A stretch of 5,268 bases of DNA. Source: an uncultured Bacteroidales bacterium. Its GTDB lineage: Bacteria > Bacteroidota > Bacteroidia > Bacteroidales > UBA932. A program made the translations under genes and the position numbers. This document shows, in pieces, positions 1-5,268 of this stretch. The DNA is taken from contig ONFK01000155.1 in the NCBI GenBank assembly GCA_900317065.1, positions 1 to 5,268 on the forward strand, given 5' to 3'. Position 1 is the stretch's first letter. Every line of letters starts with the position of its first letter. Below the pieces are notes generated by a model that was given only the letters and a program-made list of their open reading frames with translations, made no database searches and was not told where the DNA came from.

Positions 1-1
1 A

Positions 2-2131
2 GTGGTGAAGCCCAGCAAGCTTGGCTTCACCTTCCGTGGAGAAAAGATCCACATTCCCGAAACCGCAAAGAACCGCGGCAAGCGCTACCACAAGCCCGTG
101 GATATGCAGCGCGGCTTTACTTTGAAAGACGTGCAGACCTCCTCCTTCGATGAGACATGGACTACCGTCTGGGGAGAAGAATCCCATATCCGCAACAACT
201 ACAACGAAATGGCTGCCACGCTTGAGAAAGAAGGCGTGCAGATGGTCATACGCTTCCGTCTTTATGACGACGGTCTCGGCTTCCGCTATGAATTTCCGGA
301 ACAACCCGGGCTGGTGGACTTCGTGATAACCGACGAACTCACCGAATTCGCCATGACCGGCGACCATACCGCATTTTGGATCCCCGGGGATTACGACACC
401 CAGGAATACAGCTACAACGTCACCCGTATGAGCGAAATCCGCCGTACGGCAAAGAAGATGAGGGTGGGGAATGCCTCCCAGCAAACCTTCAGCCCCTCCG
501 GAGTGCAGACCGCCCTTCAGCTCAAGACGGACGATGGATTGTATATCAACATCCACGAGGCCGCGGTTGTGAATTATCCCACCACCAACCTGGAACTGAA
601 GCGCAGGACCTTCCGCACGCATCTTACTCCCGATGCCGAAGGCTGGGGCGCCCTCCTGCAGGCCGGCAGCCACACGCCCTGGCGCACTGTCATGGTGGTT
701 GACGATGCCCGCAAAGTGTTGTCATCCAGGTTGATACTGAATCTCAACGAGCCTTGCGCCCTGGAAGATGTGAGCTGGATCCACCCTACCAAATATATGG
801 GTGTATGGTGGGAGATGATAGTAGGGCGCACTACCTGGTCTTACACCGACGAGCATAACGTGATCATAGTCGGAGAGACCGATTATGCCAACTCCAAGCC
901 TCACGGCAGGCATGGAGCCACCAATGAGAACGTCCGCCGCTACATCGACTTTGCCGCCGCCAGCGGAATGGACGGCCTGCTGATAGAAGGCTGGAACATA
1001 GGTTGGGAGAATTGGTTCGGGCATCAGAAAGACAGGGTGTTCGACTTTGTCACTCCCTATCCGGACTTCGACCTTCCCGCCCTCAACGCCTATGCGCATT
1101 CGAAAGGTATACGCCTGATAATGCACCACGAAACATCCTCATCCACAACCAATTACGAGCGATGGATCCCCGAGGCTTTCGGCCTTATGAACAAATATGG
1201 CTACGATGCGGTCAAGACCGGTTACGTAGGCGACATCCTGCCCATCGGAGAGCATCACTATAGCCAGAGCATCATCAACCACTATAATTATGTGATCCAC
1301 CGTGCGGCGGAGCACCACATCATGGTCAATGCCCACGAGGCGGTGCGTCCGACGGGCCTTTGCCGCACCTGGCCGAATATGGTGGGCAACGAGGCGGCCA
1401 AGGGGGGAGAGTTCTGCGACAGCGTAGAACCGAAGCACCTCACCATCCTGCCTTTCACCCGCCTGCAGGGCGGTCCGATGGACTACACCCCGGGTGCGCT
1501 GGAGATGAACCTTAAACTCATCACCCCCAAGCGCAATGACGTGCTCAAGTTCACCGTCTGCAAGCAGTTGGGCCTGTACCTGACCATGCCTTCCCCCCTC
1601 CAGATGGCCTGCGACCTGCCGGAAAACTATGAACGCTATTCCGATGCTTTCCAGTTCATAAAGGACGTGGCTGTCGACTGGGAGCAGAGCAAATATCTTT
1701 ACGCCGAGCCCGGCGACTACATCGTGGTCGCCCGCCAGCCCCGCAAATCCACGATGGAGCTTGCTGCAAAGGGTGTCGCCGCGCTCGCCGACGGCAAGAA
1801 GGACTATGTGAACGGCGCCAGCCGCTTCTGTCTTACGGATGTGAACGGCAATCCGGACTCCACTAAAGACATCTGGTTCGTAGGAGGCATCACCGACGAG
1901 GAGAGCCGCACTTTCGACATCACTTTCGAATATCTTAAACCCGGTGCGAAGTACGAGGCCACCATCTACGCCGACGCTCCCGATGCCGACGGCGTGAACG
2001 TGTCGACCGAAACCGGCTCCGCCCCCTGTGCCCGCTACAACATCACCAGGCAGGTCGTCGACGCCTCCACGGTTCTCACCATCCGCATGGCCCCCTCCGG
2101 AGGTTTTGCCATTTCGCTGAAAGAACTATGA
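2..2131 (+). CDS. GH97 family glycoside hydrolase, SusB-like inverting alpha-glucosidase (5' partial)
   Basis: Predicted exo-acting alpha-glucosidase releasing glucose from alpha-glucans or oligosaccharides, probably periplasmic as in other SusB-like enzymes; the signal peptide is outside the window. The visible 709 residues show the GH97 order: N-terminal beta-sandwich (about 1-258), catalytic barrel starting near W259 (GVWWEMIVG), and C-terminal beta domain from about 560. Key motifs are HHETSSS with E377, NAHEAVRPTG with E446, and GNEAAKGGEF with E464 and E470. Their spacings (69, 18 and 24) equal those recalled for SusB E439, E508, E526 and E532, an offset of 62, so roughly 60 N-terminal residues are missing. 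VKTGYVG carries Gly where retaining GH97 enzymes have the Asp nucleophile, so the inverting mechanism is favoured. Residues about 582-622 look like an extra insert before IWFVGGITDEESRTF. The stop overlaps the next gene by ATGA. The family is secure; substrate is inferred. No SusC/SusD genes are visible. Confidence 0.93.
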   Translation: MVKPSKLGFTFRGEKIHIPETAKNRGKRYHKPVDMQRGFTLKDVQTSSFDETWTTVWGEESHIRNNYNEMAATLEKEGVQMVIRFRLYDDGLGFRYEFPEQPGLVDFVITDELTEFAMTGDHTAFWIPGDYDTQEYSYNVTRMSEIRRTAKKMRVGNASQQTFSPSGVQTALQLKTDDGLYINIHEAAVVNYPTTNLELKRRTFRTHLTPDAEGWGALLQAGSHTPWRTVMVVDDARKVLSSRLILNLNEPCALEDVSWIHPTKYMGVWWEMIVGRTTWSYTDEHNVIIVGETDYANSKPHGRHGATNENVRRYIDFAAASGMDGLLIEGWNIGWENWFGHQKDRVFDFVTPYPDFDLPALNAYAHSKGIRLIMHHETSSSTTNYERWIPEAFGLMNKYGYDAVKTGYVGDILPIGEHHYSQSIINHYNYVIHRAAEHHIMVNAHEAVRPTGLCRTWPNMVGNEAAKGGEFCDSVEPKHLTILPFTRLQGGPMDYTPGALEMNLKLITPKRNDVLKFTVCKQLGLYLTMPSPLQMACDLPENYERYSDAFQFIKDVAVDWEQSKYLYAEPGDYIVVARQPRKSTMELAAKGVAALADGKKDYVNGASRFCLTDVNGNPDSTKDIWFVGGITDEESRTFDITFEYLKPGAKYEATIYADAPDADGVNVSTETGSAPCARYNITRQVVDASTVLTIRMAPSGGFAISLKEL

Positions 2132-3423
2132 CAGTTATGAAATACAAACATTTTTGTCTGCTTCTCATACTCGGTATTTCACAAGTCTCGTGTCTGGGGC
2201 TTGCAGGTCTTGGAGATTCTTTACAGGACTCAAAGTATACTGTAAGCGGCACTATCACCTCTGGGGATAATAACAACATAAAAATTGCCAAAGCCGAACT
2301 GAATGTGAGACTGGTGCCTTCAGACAAAGCTGAGAGACAACTAACCCCGCCCCGTGTTTATATGGAAGAGGGTGTTTTCTATTATTCCTTCAGTGATGTT
2401 CCTGCGGGGAAATACAATCTCTCTTTCGAGAGTCAATACCACAAAGATGCAGTGTATCCGGTAGAAGTGAAAGACAATACCGTGCTGAATGTTGTTCTGG
2501 AACCTCTAATGTCTGTTGAATGCAAAACGGACACTCTTATTTTTGCTTCCAGGGAGAACAGTAAATCCTTGCTGATTAAAAATTTGACGAACAGTCGGAT
2601 CAGATTCACCATCAAGGCTGAAAGAAGTGATCCTAACGCATCACAAACCGTCTATTTCAAAATGCCTTCCGATCTGTTCCCTTTCGGTAACTCCCTCCAA
2701 AGCTATCTTGAACCGGGAGAAGAGAGGTCGCTGGTGATTGACATTGAACGAAGGGAAGAGACAGGTATATACTCGGGCTCATTTAAAGTATCTTGCCCGG
2801 ATGTTTTGGAGTACTTCATTGTTCCGTTTACAGTGGTCACTACAGACCGGGATTACTATTCAAATGTCTGCGGGACCATTACCGATACAAATGGAAACCC
2901 GATAGAAGGTGTTCTGCTACGCGCCTATGTAGAAGGCGGAACTTCAGTTTGTTATACTAATACAGATTCTGATGGCAAATATAATATTGAAAGAGTATAC
3001 TCTGGTTTCATAGATGTCTGGCCCACCAAATGGGAAAAGCAGACTAAGTATTTGACGATCTCCGGATCAGGAAAAGAATATGTGTGTGATTTCTCTCTTG
3101 CTCCTCTGAGCCGCTACATACTAACAGATAAAAAAAGGTTTGATTTCGGGACAATATCCACCGGAAAATCGTATTCAATGGACATCAAACTCTCATGCTC
3201 CGATGGAGGGAAAGGGGGTTTCATAACAAGATCTTTCAGCGATTTTGTAAACTTTAATCCACGTTCTGCCACATTCAGTATAGGACAGGGATGGTATCCG
3301 TGTACAATGACCCTGACCCTCGATCCCGGAAATGCGACACCGGGTGAGCATATTATTTATGTTTATATCTTCACGGATGATGCAGGTATTCTGCAATTGC
3401 CTGTGACATTCTTTGTTGAGTAG
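2128..3423 (+). CDS. Predicted lipoprotein with duplicated carboxypeptidase-regulatory-like and Ig/BACON-like domains
   Basis: Function not recognised. The N-terminus is a short basic stretch, a hydrophobic core (CLLLILGI) and a relaxed lipobox ending at C22 (SQVSC), so the protein is probably lipid-anchored in the envelope. Residues about 36-127 resemble a carboxypeptidase-regulatory-like/prealbumin beta fold (YTVSGTITSG, then VPAGKYNLSF). Residues about 128-237 look like an Ig or BACON-type domain (LEPGEERSLVIDI, YSGSFKV). Residues about 246-327 are a second, clearer regulatory-like domain (CGTITDTNGNPIEGV, TDSDGKYNIERV). Residues about 328-431 form a second Ig-like unit (FDFGTISTGKSYSMDI, PGEHIIYVYIF). 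No catalytic motif is seen, which suggests a binding, adhesin or scaffold role. ATG 2128 overlaps the GH97 stop (ATGA), suggesting translational coupling; ATG 2137 (MKYKHF) is an equally good start with a more typical signal peptide. The gene is markedly AT-richer than both neighbours. The domain calls rest on pattern only. Confidence 0.82.
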   Translation: MTVMKYKHFCLLLILGISQVSCLGLAGLGDSLQDSKYTVSGTITSGDNNNIKIAKAELNVRLVPSDKAERQLTPPRVYMEEGVFYYSFSDVPAGKYNLSFESQYHKDAVYPVEVKDNTVLNVVLEPLMSVECKTDTLIFASRENSKSLLIKNLTNSRIRFTIKAERSDPNASQTVYFKMPSDLFPFGNSLQSYLEPGEERSLVIDIERREETGIYSGSFKVSCPDVLEYFIVPFTVVTTDRDYYSNVCGTITDTNGNPIEGVLLRAYVEGGTSVCYTNTDSDGKYNIERVYSGFIDVWPTKWEKQTKYLTISGSGKEYVCDFSLAPLSRYILTDKKRFDFGTISTGKSYSMDIKLSCSDGGKGGFITRSFSDFVNFNPRSATFSIGQGWYPCTMTLTLDPGNATPGEHIIYVYIFTDDAGILQLPVTFFVE

Positions 3424-3500
3424 CGTCATGAAGCATTTTATTATTTTTCTTTCAATATCTTTAACATTAAGCATATCCACCTTTGCTCAGGACTGTGAAT
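2128..3500. other. Low-GC segment covering the lipoprotein gene and the signal-peptide codons of the dipeptidase
   Basis: Hand counts on 60-base lines give 27% G+C at 2941-3000, 45% at 2641-2700 and 27% at 3421-3480, against 68% at 1981-2040 and 65% at 3541-3600. The change is sharp at the GH97 stop and again within the first 35 or so codons of the dipeptidase (53% at 3481-3540). Codon use follows: AT-ending codons are frequent here, while GC-ending codons dominate in genes 1, 3 and 4. This fits acquisition of the lipoprotein gene from another source, though surface lipoproteins and signal peptides are often AT-rich in otherwise GC-rich Bacteroidota. Confidence 0.7.
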
Positions 3501-4747
3501 TCGATTATCTGGATTGCACCAGCATCGCGGTGGGGCGTCTGGCCTCCGCCGACGGAAGCGTGATGACTTCGCATACCTGCGACGGAAAGTCCCGCACCTG
3601 GCTCACCCAGGAGCCGGCCGCCAAGTATCCCAAGGGCACGATGCACCCCGTTTACAGGGGCGGCCGCCACGTCGCCTTTCCCGGCGACACCACCGGCCTG
3701 CGCTGCACGGGAGAGATCCCCGAGGCGCGCAAGACCTTCGCATACCTCAATACCGCCTATCCCTCCCTCAACGAGAAGCAGGTGGCCATAGGAGAGACGA
3801 CCTTCTCCGGTCCCGACACCCTGCGCAGCGGCAACGGCATCTTCCTCGTCGAGGAACTCTGCCGCCTGGCCCTCCAGCGCTGCGACAATGCCCGCGATGC
3901 CGTCCGGCTTATGGGTGAACTCGCGGAGCAGTACGGCTACATCGACGGAGGAGAGTGCCTGACGGTGGCGGACCCGAAGGAGGTTTGGTTCTTCGAGGTG
4001 CTCGGTGCCGGCAAGGGCGAGAAAGGCGCAGTCTGGGCCGCCCAGCGCGTACCCGACGACGAAGTCGCAGTATCTGCCAACATCCCCCGCATCGGCAGGA
4101 TAGACCGCAAGGACAAGCGCAACTTCATGGCTTCCGATAATGTAGAGGCAGTAGCACTGAAGTACGCCCTCTGGGACGGCCAGGGAGATTTCTACTTCTA
4201 CAAGGCCTACCACGCCGCATACGGCGCGGGCAAGAACTTCCGCGAGCGTGAGTGGTGGATACTAAGCACCCTCGCACCCTCCCTCGGCCTCAAGTACGAA
4301 GACGACGAGATGCCCTTCAGCGTCAAGCCCGAGAAGCCGGTCAGCGTGCGCGACGTGATGCAGCTCCTGCGTTCCACCTACGAGGGTGTTGAGGGATTCG
4401 ACATGACCGCGGGCATCAAGATGGACGGCAAAGTCAGTCCTATCGCAAATCCCTGGCCTACGACGACCTACCAGAAGACAATCAACGAGATAGCCCCCGG
4501 CACCATCACCTTCCGTCGCACCGTCGCGGTGGCCTGGTGCGCGTATTCCACCGTCATCCAGCTTCGCGGATGGCTGCCGGACGCGGTGGGCGGCATCTGC
4601 TGGCCCGCGGTGGACAACCCTGCGCAGAGCCCCCACATCCCCATTTTCGCAGGCGGAAAGACCCTGCCTGCGCCTAGTTCCGCAAGGCAAACAAACTCGC
4701 CACCCTCAGTTGGCAGAGCACCAAGGAAGGCTTCAACAAAGTGCTGA
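3428..4747 (+). CDS. Secreted C69-family dipeptidase (PepD-like Ntn hydrolase), C-terminus frameshifted
   Basis: Family C69 enzymes are N-terminal-nucleophile cysteine dipeptidases. ATG 3428 gives a classic signal peptide (MKHFIIFLSISLTLSISTFA, likely cut after A20); a TTG at 3413 in the same frame would overlap the previous gene and spoil it. The likely nucleophile is C30 in DCTSIAVGRLASADGS, the segment that heads mature C69 enzymes after propeptide removal. Other family stretches are GIFLVEELCRLALQRC, GYIDGGECLTVADPKEVWF, AAQRVPDDEVAVSANIPRI and GGICWPAVDNPAQSPHIPIF. Up to about residue 416 the family match is continuous. The last 23 or so residues (from SSARQTNS) are out of frame and unlike the family; the proper continuation, FRKANKLATLSW, lies in another frame at 4678-4902. 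The start lies four bases after the lipoprotein stop, so co-transcription is likely. If the break is real, the missing C-terminal region would probably inactivate or destabilise the enzyme. Confidence 0.88.
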   Translation: MKHFIIFLSISLTLSISTFAQDCEFDYLDCTSIAVGRLASADGSVMTSHTCDGKSRTWLTQEPAAKYPKGTMHPVYRGGRHVAFPGDTTGLRCTGEIPEARKTFAYLNTAYPSLNEKQVAIGETTFSGPDTLRSGNGIFLVEELCRLALQRCDNARDAVRLMGELAEQYGYIDGGECLTVADPKEVWFFEVLGAGKGEKGAVWAAQRVPDDEVAVSANIPRIGRIDRKDKRNFMASDNVEAVALKYALWDGQGDFYFYKAYHAAYGAGKNFREREWWILSTLAPSLGLKYEDDEMPFSVKPEKPVSVRDVMQLLRSTYEGVEGFDMTAGIKMDGKVSPIANPWPTTTYQKTINEIAPGTITFRRTVAVAWCAYSTVIQLRGWLPDAVGGICWPAVDNPAQSPHIPIFAGGKTLPAPSSARQTNSPPSVGRAPRKASTKC

Positions 4748-4902
4748 AGGAGGTTGAGGACGATGCCTTCGAGGGCCTGCCCGGAGCAAAAGCCACACCA
4801 GAGGAACTCGACGCCTACACCCGGAAGGTCTACGACAACGCCGCCGCCCGCTGGGCCGGACTCGAAGCGAAATACTGGGTTGAATTCGGCAGAGGGTTCT
4901 AG
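4678..4902 (+). pseudogene. Detached C-terminal segment of the C69 dipeptidase in a different frame
   Basis: Translation from 4678 gives about 74 residues starting FRKANKLATLSWQSTKEG and ending KYWVEFGRGF before the TAG at 4900-4902. This is the expected C-terminal end of a C69 dipeptidase; from memory, family members have an FR(K/R)ANKLAT-like segment some 15-20 residues after the IPIF-G-LP stretch. Here it follows LPA almost directly and is out of frame with the upstream part. An in-frame TAG (4675-4677) sits immediately before it, and no plausible start codon opens it, so it should not be translated by itself. The simplest reading is a small deletion of 3n+1 bases (perhaps about 45-60) near 4670-4677, or an assembly error of the same kind. 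Confidence 0.83.
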
Positions 4903-4905
4903 AAC
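4896..4905. repeat. 10-base perfect palindrome over the C69 remnant stop codon
   Basis: GTTCTAGAAC reads the same on both strands and includes the TAG at 4900-4902. It sits just upstream of the -7 element and its last bases overlap the left arm of the neighbouring inverted repeat. It could be a small protein-binding site or chance. Confidence 0.3.
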
Positions 4906-4931
4906 TATTACTATATTTGCGGCCTAATAGT
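4904..4931. repeat. 7-base inverted repeat flanking the -7 element
   Basis: ACTATTA (4904-4910) is the exact reverse complement of TAATAGT (4925-4931), with 14 bases between that contain the TATATTTG element. The arms would bracket the -7 box and the likely transcription start, the position expected for a repressor operator. The arms are short and AT-rich, so chance is quite possible. As an RNA hairpin it would be weak and has no following T-run, so it is not a convincing terminator. Confidence 0.4.
4912..4919 (+). promoter_or_regulatory. Bacteroidota-type promoter -7 element upstream of the membrane protein gene
   Basis: TATATTTG matches the Bacteroidota primary-sigma -7 consensus TAnnTTTG exactly. 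It lies in the only intergenic gap, ten bases after the C69 remnant stop and 23 bases before ATG 4943, which would leave a short leader of roughly 15-18 bases. The -33 partner (TTTG) is weak: the nearest candidate is TTCG at 4885-4888, with a spacer of 23 bases, longer than the usual 19-21. Confidence 0.68.
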
Positions 4932-4942
4932 CAAGTAAGCAA

Positions 4943-5268
4943 ATGAAAGCATCCAAAAGGTCAACCGTAGAGGCGATCGTCTTCCTGACCATACTGATAG
5001 TCGTGTTCTGGCTCCTCGGTGCCCGAATGGGCGGAGGAAACATGCTCAAGACCATGATGAACACGGCGCACGACCTGCTGTTGAATACCGTGTTCTACCT
5101 TATGGGCATAACCGTTCTCACGGGAGCCCTGTCGAAGCTACTTGCCGAATTCGGAGTCGTCAGCCTGCTGGAGAAGTTCCTCCGTCCGCTGATGAAGCCG
5201 CTTTTCAACCTTCCCGGCGTTGCCGCCCTGGGTGCCATCATGACCTTCCTGTCCGACAACCCGGCCAT
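4943..5268 (+). CDS. Integral membrane protein, nucleoside-recognition/Gate-like family (3' partial)
   Basis: The first 108 residues are visible and the frame is open at the window end. A short basic N-terminus (MKASKRS) precedes a strong transmembrane segment at about residues 9-27 (EAIVFLTILIVVFWLLGA). A second hydrophobic stretch covers about 45-77 (LLLNTVFYLMGITVLTGAL) and a third begins at about 88-105, containing GAIMTFLSDNPA. The arrangement of an amphipathic segment, a VTGALSKLL-like helix, FLRPLMKPLF and LPG before a TFLSDNP motif recalls the Gate/nucleoside-recognition membrane proteins, especially the family named after Clostridioides difficile CD0519/CD1768. That match is from memory and the transported or sensed ligand is unknown. 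ATG 4943 is chosen because it begins the basic-then-hydrophobic pattern and lies about 20 bases after a good promoter element; an A-rich leader precedes it, with no Shine-Dalgarno sequence. It appears to be its own transcription unit. Confidence 0.8.
   Translation, partial: MKASKRSTVEAIVFLTILIVVFWLLGARMGGGNMLKTMMNTAHDLLLNTVFYLMGITVLTGALSKLLAEFGVVSLLEKFLRPLMKPLFNLPGVAALGAIMTFLSDNPA

Noticed and set aside
722..1129. Minus-strand open frame of 135 codons inside the GH97 gene, and similar ones at 574-831, 1139-1438 and 4262-4690
   Set aside because: All are antisense to strongly conserved coding sequence and have low-complexity or unfamiliar translations, so they are taken as shadows.
3410..3425. 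Possible promoter (ATTCTTTG) just before the dipeptidase gene
   Set aside because: It lacks the TA of TAnnTTTG and lies inside the lipoprotein coding end; the 4-base gap favours read-through transcription.
3514..3918. Plus-strand 134-codon frame inside the dipeptidase gene
   Set aside because: The Arg/Pro-rich translation is typical of an off-frame reading of GC-rich DNA, and the conserved C69 protein is in the other frame.
3467..4213. Long open frame on the minus strand (248 codons) opposite the dipeptidase
   Set aside because: It lies wholly within a clear C69 gene in a GC-rich region, where the antisense frame is open because of codon bias; its translation shows no recognisable domain.
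4670..4682. Programmed ribosomal frameshift as the explanation for the dipeptidase frame change
   Set aside because: No slippery heptamer is seen, a TAG stands in the target frame just before the continuation, and conserved residues appear to be missing, so deletion or assembly error fits better.
4896..4931. Rho-independent terminator between the dipeptidase and the membrane protein gene
   Set aside because: The inverted repeats are short and AT-rich, with no GC-rich stem and no T-run after them.

Overview
The window reads as a piece of a Bacteroidota (probably Bacteroidales) chromosome from a fairly GC-rich lineage. Three things point there: a SusB-type GH97 alpha-glucosidase, a secreted C69 dipeptidase of the kind common in gut Bacteroidales, and a promoter element matching the Bacteroidota -7 consensus TAnnTTTG, with no clear Shine-Dalgarno sequence ahead of the starts. 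The genus cannot be fixed from this sequence. All genes are on the + strand and nearly every base is coding; the only real intergenic gap is about 40 bases.

Layout: (1) bases 1-2131 hold a GH97 glycoside hydrolase whose N-terminus lies outside the window. All four active-site and calcium-binding glutamates of the inverting SusB type line up, and there is an apparent insert of about 40 residues near the C-terminal domain. (2) Bases 2128-3423, overlapping gene 1 by ATGA, hold a 431-residue predicted lipoprotein of unknown function. It appears to be built as a twice-repeated pair: a carboxypeptidase-regulatory-like beta domain followed by an Ig/BACON-like beta domain. It is clearly poorer in G+C than its neighbours. 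(3) From 3428, four bases after the lipoprotein stop, comes a secreted C69-family dipeptidase. Its reading frame breaks near 4675, and the expected C-terminal part continues in another frame to a stop at 4902, so the gene is damaged or the sequence has a local error. (4) After a short gap with a good Bacteroidota-type promoter, an integral membrane protein resembling the nucleoside-recognition/Gate family starts at 4943 and runs off the window end.

Genes 1 to 3 look co-transcribed, given the 4-base overlap and the 4-base gap. Together they suggest envelope enzymes handling alpha-glucosides and peptides, plus an unidentified surface lipoprotein. Gene 4 looks like a separate transcription unit. 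I see no RNA gene, CRISPR array, insertion sequence or convincing new multi-gene system. The points most worth following are the low-GC lipoprotein with duplicated architecture, the broken dipeptidase, and the inverted repeat around the promoter of gene 4.
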